Assembly (NCBI GenBank): GCA_035762545.1
Contig: DASTOM010000043.1
Location: 1-45,609 of the forward strand
DNA from: JANQRA01 sp035762545
GTDB lineage: Bacteria > Actinomycetota > Acidimicrobiia > Spongiisociales > ZC4RG35
Direction: 5' to 3'
Length of the DNA stretch: 45,609 nucleotides
Shown here: positions 15,359 through 22,708 of the stretch, piece after piece
Layout: the number at the start of each line of letters is the position of its first letter
Numbering within the stretch: the first letter of the stretch is position 1
Position numbers and translations under genes: made by a program
Notes under the pieces: generated by a model
The model's database searches: none
Told to the model about the DNA's origin: nothing
What the model saw: the letters and a program-made list of their open reading frames with translations, nothing else

Positions 15359-16602
15359 GAGCGTCCCAGAGCGGCACGGGCATGCGCCTCGAGACCCTCG
15401 AGCCGAGCGAGACGGGCGGTGTCTTCGATGAGGTCATCGGGGTGGTCGATTGCGAGCCACGTCGAAGCCTTCAGGAACGTCAGCACCGACAGACCACCCG
15501 AGTAGCGGGCGCCACCCCCGGTCGGGAGCACATGATTGGGGCCAGCCCCGTAGTCGGCAAAGGCTTCCGCGGCGGAGCTCCCGACGAAGATGGATCCGTA
15601 GTTGCGCACCTGCATCGCCATCGAACGCGGATCGGCAGTGTGGATGGCCAAGTGTTCCGGCGCCAAGGCGTCGGAGACACCTGCGGCGCGACTGAGACTG
15701 TCGACGACCACGCAGATACCGTTGTCGAGGGCGGCGCGTGCCACTTCGGCCGACGGCAGGTCCTCCAGCTGAGCCCGTAATTCCTCGTCGACCCGGTCGG
15801 CGAGCTCCCCAGAGGTCGTGATGAGGGCGGGAACTGCATCGACGTCGTGCTCCGCCTGGGCCAGGAGGTCAGCGGCTACGAGCGCCGGGTTCGCCGATTC
15901 GTCGGCGATCACGAGGATCTCACTCGGTCCGGCCAGGCCGTCTATGCCCACCTCCCCAAAGAGGTGCTTCTTCGCTGCTGTGACCCACTTGCTCCCGGGC
16001 CCGACGATCAGGTCACAGGTCGGAGTGACGGTCCCGAAGGCCAGCGCTGCGATCGCCTGAGCCCCACCAACGGCGAGGACGCCGTCGGCGCCGGCAACCC
16101 AGGCGGCGGCGAGTGTCAGCTGCGATGGACGGGGCGATGCAACCCAGACGCTGGTGACGCCGGCGATCCGGGCCGGGGTCACGGTCATGAGGACCGACGA
16201 TGGCAGCGGGTACCTGCCTCCCGGTGCGTAGGCACCGACAGAATTCACCGGGATCCAGCGATGGCCCGCCTGCCCACCCTCGATCGAGATGTTGAGATCG
16301 GAGAGGCCTTCCCGCTGGGCTCGGGCGAACTTCTCGATTCGACGATGGACCCGCACCAGCAGTTCGCGATCAGCTGGGTCGAGCGTTTCGAACGCGGCCC
16401 GAAGATCCTCACGATCGACGGTCAGTGATCGACCGGGCTCGATGTCGCCCAGCTCCTCGGCGTGGGCGCGCAGCGCCTCCTCTCCGCCGTGGCGTACGGA
16501 CTCGACGATGTCGGCGGCTACCTTGCCCTCATCGGCTCCGTTCGGCGCCAGCCTCGTCCCATTCAATTCCGCCGGGGTGATCCGGCGCAACAACCCGCTC
16601 AC
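15355..16602 (-). CDS. hisD: histidinol dehydrogenase
   Basis: 415 aa from GTG 16602. Catalyses the last two oxidations, L-histidinol to L-histidine, with NAD+ and Zn2+. Landmarks: YAPGGRYPLPSSVLMTVTPARIAGV, GPGSKWVTAAKKHLFG, the Zn-binding QAEHD, the catalytic Glu-His in APEHLAI, and GPNHVLPTGG near the C-terminus. The start GTG overlaps the stop of the hisA/I/E gene (GTGA), with GGAGG 4 nt upstream. The frame stays open for another 103 codons, but that part is antisense noise within the upstream gene. It is the last gene of the his operon and the only dehydrogenase in it. Confidence 0.95.
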   Translation of the reverse strand: MSGLLRRITPAELNGTRLAPNGADEGKVAADIVESVRHGGEEALRAHAEELGDIEPGRSLTVDREDLRAAFETLDPADRELLVRVHRRIEKFARAQREGLSDLNISIEGGQAGHRWIPVNSVGAYAPGGRYPLPSSVLMTVTPARIAGVTSVWVASPRPSQLTLAAAWVAGADGVLAVGGAQAIAALAFGTVTPTCDLIVGPGSKWVTAAKKHLFGEVGIDGLAGPSEILVIADESANPALVAADLLAQAEHDVDAVPALITTSGELADRVDEELRAQLEDLPSAEVARAALDNGICVVVDSLSRAAGVSDALAPEHLAIHTADPRSMAMQVRNYGSIFVGSSAAEAFADYGAGPNHVLPTGGGARYSGGLSVLTFLKASTWLAIDHPDDLIEDTARLARLEGLEAHARAALGRS

Positions 16603-17852
16603 TCGCCCTCCTTGGCCATCATGGGTCGTCGTGTCACTACTCGCTCTCGGTGATCGAGGATTCTTTCGATCTCCTCGAAACTCACACCGGCAGCCACGCT
16701 TTTTACCAAAGCAAAATAGAGGAGGTCGGCCGCTTCCAGGGCAACATCGGAAATAGTGCGAGAAAGCTCTTCGGCCTCCTCGCGGATCTTGGCGTCGAGA
16801 AGGTCCGAATCCTCCATCAGCAGCACGGTGTTCGATCCCTCCGGCCGGGTCCGGGCAATGCTCGAAAGCCGTCGCTCCAGCCGTCCGATGCCTCGATCCG
16901 GCCCCCAGCATGTTCTCGTCCCCTCGTGACAGTAGGCCCCCGTCTGACGGACCCGGAAGCGAAGCGCGTCTCGGTCACAATCGACCGTGACCTCGAGAAG
17001 CTCCTGTGTGGCGCCTGAAGTCTCGCCCTTGACCCAAATGCCCCGGCTTCGGCTCTGGTAGACGCCCCGGCCGCTCTCCAACGCCGCGGTCAGGCTCTCG
17101 AGGTCGGAATATGCCAGCCCGAGTGCCACATCCCGTTCATCGACGACGACCGTGGGCCAGAGGCCGTCGGTTCGATCGGTGGAGAGCGGGGCTGCGAACC
17201 CCTCGGCGAGTCCGAGCTTGCCGGTGTAGAGAGCCATGCCCACCTGGGCGTCTGCACCGATACCGTCGAGCTCAGCAATCTCGTCGGCGGTCGTCACGCC
17301 CCCGGCGATGGTCACCCTGGCATCGCCGGCTGCGGCCACCACCAGGCGGGCCAGATCGAGATCGGTGCCGTCCATTCGACCCTCCCTCTCCACGAAGGTC
17401 ACGAGAAATCCCCCACACAGACCTGCGAACCTCTCCACCGAATCGATCAGCGCGTCACCGCTCGACTCTCTCCAGCCGTGGGTGACCACCACGCCGTCCC
17501 GTGCGTCGAGGGCCACGATGACACGGTCGCGGGGAAGCTCTTGGAGCAGTGCCTCATCGGCCGCTGTTCCGATGATCACCTTCTCGGCCCCGGCATCGAG
17601 CCACCTGATCGCCGTCTCCACATCACGCACACCGCCACCGACCCGGACCCGGGCGAGCCGGCAGAGCATCTCGATGATGGCCGCGTTCGACCCTTCCCCT
17701 CGGGCCGCGTCGATGTCCACGACGGCGACCTCGCCAACCCGGGAGAATCTCTCCAGAACCGCGACCGGATCACCGGCGTCGACGGCCGGGGTCTCCCCAC
17801 CGATCAGCTGCACCGTGGAGCCCCTGACGAGGTCTATCGACGGGATCATCAT
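16599..17852 (-). CDS. hisAIE: trifunctional HisA-HisI-HisE fusion
   Basis: 417 aa joining three enzymes. Residues 1-222 are a HisA-type TIM barrel (IPSIDLVRG with Asp7, ALDARDG with Asp116, TIAGGVTTADEI) that isomerises ProFAR. Residues about 228-318 are HisI, PRA-CH cyclohydrolase: SRSRGIWVKGETSG, metal-binding DCDRD (291-295), Cys308-His309 and Cys315. Residues about 323-410 are HisE, PRA-PH pyrophosphohydrolase (KIREEAEELSRT, ALEAADLLYFALV). One polypeptide therefore carries steps 2, 3 and 4. In the HisA part the usual T-D-I/V-x-x-D-G-T segment reads TFVEREGRMDGT, so an otherwise conserved Asp is Phe. HisIE fusions are common; attachment to HisA is unusual as far as I know. ATGA overlap with hisF. 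Confidence 0.93.
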   Translation of the reverse strand: MMIPSIDLVRGSTVQLIGGETPAVDAGDPVAVLERFSRVGEVAVVDIDAARGEGSNAAIIEMLCRLARVRVGGGVRDVETAIRWLDAGAEKVIIGTAADEALLQELPRDRVIVALDARDGVVVTHGWRESSGDALIDSVERFAGLCGGFLVTFVEREGRMDGTDLDLARLVVAAAGDARVTIAGGVTTADEIAELDGIGADAQVGMALYTGKLGLAEGFAAPLSTDRTDGLWPTVVVDERDVALGLAYSDLESLTAALESGRGVYQSRSRGIWVKGETSGATQELLEVTVDCDRDALRFRVRQTGAYCHEGTRTCWGPDRGIGRLERRLSSIARTRPEGSNTVLLMEDSDLLDAKIREEAEELSRTISDVALEAADLLYFALVKSVAAGVSFEEIERILDHRERVVTRRPMMAKEGE

Positions 17853-18601
17853 GGGCGGATCCTCACTCCCTCACCTGCGATCCTCTTCTTCAACTCGTCA
17901 ACGGTCCACACTCCGTCGTGGAGGATCGATGCGACGAGGGCTGCGCTGGCCCCAGCGCGAAAGGCTTCCACCATGTGCTGGAAACCGCTGGCGCCCCCGG
18001 ATGCAATCACCGGCACGTTCACCGCAGCTGCCACCTCGCGGATCAGATCGAGGTCATAGCCCTCCCCGGTCCCGTCCCGGTCCCAGCTGGTGAGGAGGAT
18101 CTCGCCTGCCCCGTGGGCGACCGCCTTGCCACACCAACCGACGGCGTCGATCCCGGTCCGATGTTTCCCGCTGCGCACCACGACCTCCCACCCGTCGTCG
18201 CGTCGAGCGGCGTCAACAGCCACGACCGTGCACTGGGCCCCAAACCGAAGATTCAGCTCGGTGATCAGCTCGGGGCGAGAAACGGCGGCGGTGTTGATCC
18301 CGACCTTGTCGGCACCGGCATCGAGGAGTCTTGCAGCGTCGTCGGCGGCCCGAACACCTCCTCCCACCGTCAGAGGGATCGAGAGGACTTCCCGGACCGC
18401 GGCAACGACGTCGAGGTTGTTGGCGCGCCCCTCCGGTGTTGCGGAGACATCGAGGAGGACGATCTCGTCGGCACCCTGATCTTCGTATGCCGAGGCGCAC
18501 TGCACCGGGTCGCCGGCGTCGCGCAGACCCTGGAACCGGACTCCTTTGACGACCCTGCCGTCGTCGATATCGAGACACGGGACTACCCGATCGGCCAGCA
18601 T
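17849..18601 (-). CDS. hisF: imidazole glycerol phosphate synthase, cyclase subunit
   Basis: 250 aa, the normal length. It uses ammonia from HisH to make IGP and AICAR from PRFAR. The catalytic Asp in VVPCLDIDDGRVVKG and the second Asp in VVAVDAARRDDG are present, as are TVGGGVRAADDAARLLDAGADKVGINTAAV and GEILLTSWDRDGTGEGYDL. ATG 18601 shares a base with the hisH stop (TGATG). A longer frame to 18646 is not needed. It pairs with the adjacent hisH as the two-subunit synthase. Confidence 0.96.
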   Translation of the reverse strand: MLADRVVPCLDIDDGRVVKGVRFQGLRDAGDPVQCASAYEDQGADEIVLLDVSATPEGRANNLDVVAAVREVLSIPLTVGGGVRAADDAARLLDAGADKVGINTAAVSRPELITELNLRFGAQCTVVAVDAARRDDGWEVVVRSGKHRTGIDAVGWCGKAVAHGAGEILLTSWDRDGTGEGYDLDLIREVAAAVNVPVIASGGASGFQHMVEAFRAGASAALVASILHDGVWTVDELKKRIAGEGVRIRP

Positions 18602-19197
18602 CAGCTGGCCCTCCCCAACCATCGGCCGAGCAGGGCGCTGCCCCAAACACCGGAGAGCTCAGGGTGGAACTGACAGGCGAGAACCTCTCCCCGTTCCAGA
18701 GCCGACACGAATTCGCCGCCGTGGTCTGTGGTGGCCGCCGACCAGCCTTCCGGCACCGAGTCGATTCGGAACGAGTTGGCGAAATAGGCCCAACCATCGG
18801 TGACGAATCGGCAGCCGGAACCGGCCACAATCCGATTCCACCCCAACTGCGGAACCCGGACCTCGTCGGGGAAACGTCTGACCGAACGGTCGATCACCCC
18901 AAGGCCCTCCGCACCGACGCTCTCCTCACTCGACCTGGCCAACAGTTGCATCCCCACACACACAGCCAATGTCGGTCGACCCTCCACCACCCGCTCCCGG
19001 ATGACCTCGCGAAGACCCACACGGTCGAGCTCGGCGCCGGCCGCGCCGAATGAGCCGACGCCGGGCAAGACGACGCGATCCGCAGCGCGGATCAGGTCCG
19101 GATCTGCGCCGAGGACCGGCGACTCTCCGAGACGCCGGAGCCCGGCGAGTACCGAGGCGATGTTGGCCGTCCCGGTCGGCACCACTATCAGGCTCAC
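18601..19197 (-). CDS. hisH: imidazole glycerol phosphate synthase, glutamine amidotransferase subunit
   Basis: 198 aa, class I glutamine amidotransferase. Catalytic triad: Cys in LAVCVGMQLL, and His and Glu in QFHPELSG. Also VVLPGVGSFGAA and PQLGWNRI. It supplies ammonia to HisF through the subunit interface. The GTG start overlaps the hisB stop by 4 nt (GTGA). Confidence 0.96.
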   Translation of the reverse strand: MSLIVVPTGTANIASVLAGLRRLGESPVLGADPDLIRAADRVVLPGVGSFGAAGAELDRVGLREVIRERVVEGRPTLAVCVGMQLLARSSEESVGAEGLGVIDRSVRRFPDEVRVPQLGWNRIVAGSGCRFVTDGWAYFANSFRIDSVPEGWSAATTDHGGEFVSALERGEVLACQFHPELSGVWGSALLGRWLGRAS

Positions 19198-19778
19198 CCG
19201 AGGGTCCCTTTGGTGCTCGGCACGCCGTTGCCGACGAGGGCTACCGAGGCACCGAGGGCCCTCGCCACCGCCTTGAAGGCAGACTCCGCCCTGTGGTGGT
19301 CGTTGTCACCTCGAATCAGGTCGACATGAAGCGCCATCCGGCCCTCGATGGCCAAGCTGCGCAAGAAGTGGACGATGTTCTCAGTCGCCACATCACCGAC
19401 CATGTCCCGAGAGAAGGGAAGGGCGATCTCGGGCCAGGGACGACCTGAGAGGTCGACGACGGCCCGGCTCAACGACTCGTCCAGAGGGACGTATGCCGAG
19501 CCGAACCGCACGATCCCCGCACGGTCACCCAGCGCCTCGTCGAGCGCCCGTCCCAGCACGATGGCGCAGTCCTCGACGGTGTGATGGTCGTCGACGCTGG
19601 TGTCACCTTCGGCACGTATCTCGAGATCGAAGCCGGAGTGCTTGCCCAGGGCGGAGAGCATGTGATCGAGGAACCCGAGCCCGGTGGATACTTCGATCGT
19701 CCCGGACCCGTCGAGATCGAGAGCGACTCTCACGTCGGTCTCCGCGGTCTCACGGCGTATCTCAGCCTTTCGTGACAT
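19194..19778 (-). CDS. hisB: imidazoleglycerol-phosphate dehydratase
   Basis: 194 aa, monofunctional IGPD without the N-terminal phosphatase found in enterobacterial HisB. Both metal-binding repeats are clear: FLDHMLSALGKHSG with DDHHTVEDCAI, and the second half with ENIVHFLRSLA and NDHHRAESAFKA. It converts IGP to imidazole acetol phosphate. It overlaps the end of the hisC/HAD gene by 17 nt, so the HAD phosphatase activity lies beside it in the neighbouring protein. Confidence 0.96.
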   Translation of the reverse strand: MSRKAEIRRETAETDVRVALDLDGSGTIEVSTGLGFLDHMLSALGKHSGFDLEIRAEGDTSVDDHHTVEDCAIVLGRALDEALGDRAGIVRFGSAYVPLDESLSRAVVDLSGRPWPEIALPFSRDMVGDVATENIVHFLRSLAIEGRMALHVDLIRGDNDHHRAESAFKAVARALGASVALVGNGVPSTKGTLG

Positions 19779-21402
19779 CGAGCACCTCCTGGATCTCTTC
19801 GACTCTGCTCACGACTAGCGCCGCGCCCGTCAACGGCTCGTCGCCGGAAACGGAGACTCCGATGGGGACAACGCCGGCACCGCGGGCCGCTTCGATGTCG
19901 TCCCTGGTGTCGCCGGCCATCCAGGCGTGTCTTACGCCCAACCGCTGCAAGGCGAGACGCACGGGAGCAGGATCAGGTTTGGATGGGGCGTCTTCTCTGG
20001 TGACCACCGCAGCGAACAGCCCGGTGAGGTCGAAACGCCGCAGGAACTCCTCGGCGTCCTTGCGGGGTCGGGCCGTGACGATGCCCAGTGACATCCGGGT
20101 GGCCCAAGCCTCGAGGAGCGACCGCCCAGGGATGAGACTCTCCTTGGCCTTGAGCCCCGGGGTCGAGCCCTCTCCCTGATAGAGAGTCTCGAATCGGTCA
20201 CGAACGTCGTCGAGTGAGACATCCACCCCTGCCGCGGCGAGAAGCCGGCGAGTCAACTCCCAATCGTCGGATGCATTTCCTGCTGCCTTCGCAGCGGCGA
20301 TCTGCGCCGGGGTCACATCGACGTCGTAGCCGGCGGCGGTGGCGATGATCGCCGCCCGAAACGACCCCCGGACCTCGGCCAGGACCCCGTCCATGTCGAA
20401 GATCAGGGCCTCCGGTGCGAGTACGGCACGGAGGGTTTGGATGAGCCGGGAGAAATCGTCGGGGTCCCCGGGGAGAGTGACCCTGACACATCGAGCCAAT
20501 TCCGGGCGATCCGGGAACCAACGCAGAGCGATCCCCAAGGACGCTGCGGCCGGAACCAACCACATTGGGTCGACATTCGTGAGCAGGACGAAGTTGGCCT
20601 GTGACGGGAGGTACGAGATCCCGAGATCGCTGAGCACCGACGTCAGCTCGCCCCGCTCCTCTTCGATCCGTCGGGCGAACTCACCGGCCCACCCGGCCTG
20701 GGTCTCGAGCACATCTGCGGCGAGGGAAGCTGATAGGGCCGATAGTGAGTAGGGCGAACCGAATCCACGGAGCTCATCGACCACACCCTCGGGACCGAGC
20801 AGGTACCCCACCCGGAGACCGGCCAGACCGTAGGCCTTCGACAACGTCCTGACGACCACGACGTTGTCCAACTCCAGAGCCACAGGAGTCAGGTCCTCGG
20901 CGGCGAAATCGCTGTACGCGGCGTCGAGGACGACGAGATCGGTGTCGGCTGCGACCTTACGGAGATCCGCAGCCGAGATCACGCTCCCGGTCGGGTTGTT
21001 CGGCGAGACGATCACCGCCATGCCGGCGTCGACGTCGAGGAAATCGGCGATCGGGAAGTCGCCGTCCCACCAGGGCACCTCGATCAGGTTCAGCCCAGCC
21101 TGTTCTGCGTAGCGGGCGATCATCTCGAAGGTCGGTGTGGTCGCTGCCACGGTGCCTTCCGCCCTGAGGAAACAGCGGAACAGGGCATCGTCGCCACCGG
21201 CGGTGACCAGGACACGTCTCGGGTCGACGTCGTGGCGCTCCGCCACGAGCCCGGTCAGCCGGGTCGTGTCCGGATACCTCGAGGTCAGCCGGGCCACAGT
21301 GACGGCGTCGAGGTCGATGCCGCGCAACGTGGGGCGTCCCTCGTTCCTGGACAGGTCCAGGTCGATCGGTGCGGAGAAGTGGGGGGGCTGATAGCCGCTC
21401 AT
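19762..21402 (-). CDS. hisC: fused histidinol-phosphate aminotransferase and HAD phosphatase
   Basis: 546 aa in two parts. Residues 1-330 are a HisC-type class I/II aminotransferase: SPNNPTGS (133-140), LDAAYSDF (159-166), PLP lysine Lys189 in RTLSKAYGLAGLRVGY. Residues 332-546 are a HAD-IA phosphatase: motif I DMDGV (Asp336, Asp338), a cap of about 90 residues, Thr443 in VTARP, Lys475 in SKPDP and GDTRDD (497-502). The segment after motif I (LAEVRGSFRAAI) resembles the HAD subgroup I recall as TIGR01548, some members of which occur fused to his enzymes. The likely role of the second part is histidinol-phosphate phosphatase, a step for which no other gene in the operon exists. ATGA overlap with hisG. 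Confidence 0.93.
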   Translation of the reverse strand: MSGYQPPHFSAPIDLDLSRNEGRPTLRGIDLDAVTVARLTSRYPDTTRLTGLVAERHDVDPRRVLVTAGGDDALFRCFLRAEGTVAATTPTFEMIARYAEQAGLNLIEVPWWDGDFPIADFLDVDAGMAVIVSPNNPTGSVISAADLRKVAADTDLVVLDAAYSDFAAEDLTPVALELDNVVVVRTLSKAYGLAGLRVGYLLGPEGVVDELRGFGSPYSLSALSASLAADVLETQAGWAGEFARRIEEERGELTSVLSDLGISYLPSQANFVLLTNVDPMWLVPAAASLGIALRWFPDRPELARCVRVTLPGDPDDFSRLIQTLRAVLAPEALIFDMDGVLAEVRGSFRAAIIATAAGYDVDVTPAQIAAAKAAGNASDDWELTRRLLAAAGVDVSLDDVRDRFETLYQGEGSTPGLKAKESLIPGRSLLEAWATRMSLGIVTARPRKDAEEFLRRFDLTGLFAAVVTREDAPSKPDPAPVRLALQRLGVRHAWMAGDTRDDIEAARGAGVVPIGVSVSGDEPLTGAALVVSRVEEIQEVLDVTKG

Positions 21403-22277
21403 GGGACGATCTGCTCCAGTCGAGATACGACGATGTCCGTGGCACCCCGGGTCTTGAGGAGGGGGATCAAGCCGGGTAGCTCGGAGCGGGGGACCGCCGC
21501 CTTCACAGCCAGTCCGTCGGAGCCATGGAGCATCGCAATCGTCGGCTCTCGCATGCAGGGGAGGATCTCGATGACCGCTTCGACGTCCTGTGGTGAGACG
21601 TTGAGCTCGACCATGGCCCGGCCCCTCGCCTCCAGTACCGACTTGAGACTGAGCACCAGCCCGTCGATCGCGACCTTCTTGGAAGGCGTGTCCATGGCGG
21701 TGCGGCTGGCGTAGAGACGGGTGGAAGACGTCATCAACTCGTCGATGATCACCAGGCCGTTGGCTGCGAGTGTGTCTCCGGTGGCGCTTATGTCGATGAT
21801 GACATCTGCGTCCTCGGGTGGAAAGACCTCAGTCGCCCCGTAGGACTGGACGAAGCTGGCGTCCAATCCCATGCGCCCTATCCACGCCCTGGCCAGGTTC
21901 TCCAGTTCGCTGGCGACGACCAGGTGGCGATCCGGCAGGGCACCGTCGACGAGCAGCGTCTCGGGAGCCGCGGCAACGAGCCGCACCGGGTCGAGCCCGG
22001 TGTCGAGCAACTCGATCAACTCGACCGACTTCTCTGCGACCCAGTCGGCACCCGCGAACCCGATGTCCCGTGAGCCGGCATTGAGCATCTCGACGATGTT
22101 CTGTGGCTTGAGCAGCTTGACCTCGAACCCTTCGACCGAGGTCACCGGGCGATAACCCCGTGGCCCGGAGCGCAACCCGATGCCGGCGTCGGCGAGCAGA
22201 GAGGAGACTCCGTCCTCGATCCGGCCCTTGGGGAGGGCGAGGTGGATCAACTCGGTTTCGTTGGTGATGGTGGGCAT
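21399..22277 (-). CDS. hisG: ATP phosphoribosyltransferase, long form
   Basis: About 292 aa from ATG 22277, with AGGAAAG upstream. Catalyses the first committed step, ATP + PRPP to PR-ATP. Landmarks: LALPKGRIEDGV, DIGFAGADWVAEK, ADVIIDISATGDTLAANGL. The C-terminal 75 residues (MVELNVSPQDVEAVIEILPCM...LPGLIPLLKTRGATDIVVSRLEQI) are the ACT-like regulatory domain of the long form that binds histidine, so no HisZ is needed. It is the first structural gene of the operon and lies just downstream of the attenuator. Feedback inhibition by histidine is family knowledge. Confidence 0.95.
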   Translation of the reverse strand: MPTITNETELIHLALPKGRIEDGVSSLLADAGIGLRSGPRGYRPVTSVEGFEVKLLKPQNIVEMLNAGSRDIGFAGADWVAEKSVELIELLDTGLDPVRLVAAAPETLLVDGALPDRHLVVASELENLARAWIGRMGLDASFVQSYGATEVFPPEDADVIIDISATGDTLAANGLVIIDELMTSSTRLYASRTAMDTPSKKVAIDGLVLSLKSVLEARGRAMVELNVSPQDVEAVIEILPCMREPTIAMLHGSDGLAVKAAVPRSELPGLIPLLKTRGATDIVVSRLEQIVP

Positions 22278-22310
22278 TGGTTGCTTTCCTCTCCCGGAGG
22301 TCGGCATGCC

Positions 22311-22343
22311 CGGAAACGAGAAACGCCGACCTACCGGTCGGCG
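22311..22343 (-). terminator. his attenuator terminator
   Basis: On the minus strand a perfect 8-bp stem (CGCCGACC / GGTCGGCG, 22336-22343 with 22324-22331) with loop GGTA is followed immediately by TTTCTCGTTT. It sits between the His-rich leader peptide and hisG, so it can stop transcription before the structural genes. Confidence 0.82.
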
Positions 22344-22388
22344 TCCGTGTGGTGTTACTCGTCCTCAGCTACACACGATCAGCCGACC
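22336..22388 (-). promoter_or_regulatory. his antiterminator structure
   Basis: The last codons of the leader peptide read GGTCGGC (22388-22382), perfectly complementary to GCCGACC in the terminator's 5' arm (22342-22336). Inside this pair CGTGTG (22377-22372) matches CACACG (22351-22346), adding 6 bp. The resulting 7+6-bp structure and the terminator exclude each other. A ribosome halted at the His codons leaves the first segment free (antiterminator); one that reaches the stop covers it (terminator). Confidence 0.78.
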
Positions 22389-22435
22389 CGTGAAGGGTGG
22401 TGATGGTGATGGCCGTGAACGAGCGACTGGTTCAT
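22379..22435 (-). CDS. hisL: his operon leader peptide
   Basis: An 18-codon frame, MNQSLVHGHHHHHPSRVG, with six His codons in a window of seven (CAC GGC CAT CAC CAT CAC CAC), upstream of hisG on the same strand. No Shine-Dalgarno sequence precedes the ATG; a TAGTTT box ends 11 nt upstream, so the message may be nearly leaderless. Its 3' end forms one arm of the antiterminator. It senses charged tRNA-His through ribosome stalling, by analogy with enterobacterial his leaders. Confidence 0.85.
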   Translation of the reverse strand: MNQSLVHGHHHHHPSRVG

Positions 22436-22446
22436 GTGAGGTCGCG

Positions 22447-22475
22447 AAACTACAGCCCCGAGATCGCTCTGGCAA
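22447..22475 (-). promoter_or_regulatory. candidate his promoter
   Basis: On the minus strand TTGCCA (22475-22470), a 17-nt spacer and TAGTTT (22452-22447). It would start transcription a few nt before the leader ATG at 22435. Confidence 0.5.
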
Positions 22476-22484
22476 GTGACGACT

Positions 22485-22513
22485 TTGGCGGAGGTGTCGA
22501 ATGTGGCTACCTT
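22485..22513 (+). promoter_or_regulatory. candidate promoter of the Cys leader/sulfurtransferase transcript
   Basis: TTGGCG (22485-22490), a 17-nt spacer and TACCTT (22508-22513), ending 10 nt before ATG 22524. It is nearly a mirror of the his promoter; the two -35 boxes are 9 bp apart. Confidence 0.45.
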
Positions 22514-22523
22514 GCCGACCTCG

Positions 22524-22613
22524 ATGACGTCTCTTCGCCAGATGTGTTGCATGTGTGAATGCTCTCGGGTGGGCCACCTGAGTGCCATTGCGACATGCTC
22601 CCGGCACTCCTGA
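22524..22613 (+). CDS. cysteine-rich leader peptide upstream of sulfurtransferase
   Basis: A 29-codon frame beginning MTSLRQMCCMCECSRVGH, with Cys at positions 8, 9, 11, 13 and 25. ATG 22524 follows a TACCTT box by 10 nt without a Shine-Dalgarno sequence; ATG 22542 is an in-frame alternative giving MCCMCEC. The stop (22611-22613) lies 95 nt before the sulfurtransferase start. Leaderless polycysteine short ORFs that act as cysteine-responsive attenuators are described in mycobacteria, including upstream of thiosulfate sulfurtransferase genes, and this frame has the same position and composition. It is absent from ordinary gene calls because of its size. Confidence 0.72.
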   Translation: MTSLRQMCCMCECSRVGHLSAIATCSRHS

Positions 22614-22704
22614 CGACGTCACCACCTTCGAGAGCACCCTCGACGACCGTGAGTCGTCCGACGTCGCCGACGCCATCCCATGAGACTCGAACAAGAGGAG
22701 TGCC
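22580..22704 (+). promoter_or_regulatory. candidate cysteine-responsive translational attenuator
   Basis: GGCACTCCT at the end of the Cys leader frame (22603-22611) is perfectly complementary over 9 nt to AGGAGTGCC (22696-22704), which contains the Shine-Dalgarno sequence of the sulfurtransferase. The same segment can instead pair over 7 nt with GAGTGCC earlier in the leader frame (22580-22586). The two pairings exclude each other: the first hides the ribosome-binding site, the second frees it. A ribosome held at the Cys codons would leave the upstream segment free and favour the open state. A further hairpin GACGAC/GTCGTC lies at 22642-22658. Confidence 0.62.
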
Positions 22705-22708
22705 CGAA

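Noticed and set aside
16603..16911. N-terminal extension of hisD by 103 codons in an open frame.
   Set aside because: The extension overlaps hisA/I/E and has no his-like sequence. GTG 16602 has a good Shine-Dalgarno sequence and the GTGA overlap used throughout the operon.
22379..22588. A 69-codon protein covering the his leader region.
   Set aside because: Only the last 18 codons fit a leader; the rest crosses both divergent promoters and the Cys leader. The His-run peptide from ATG 22435 is the meaningful unit.
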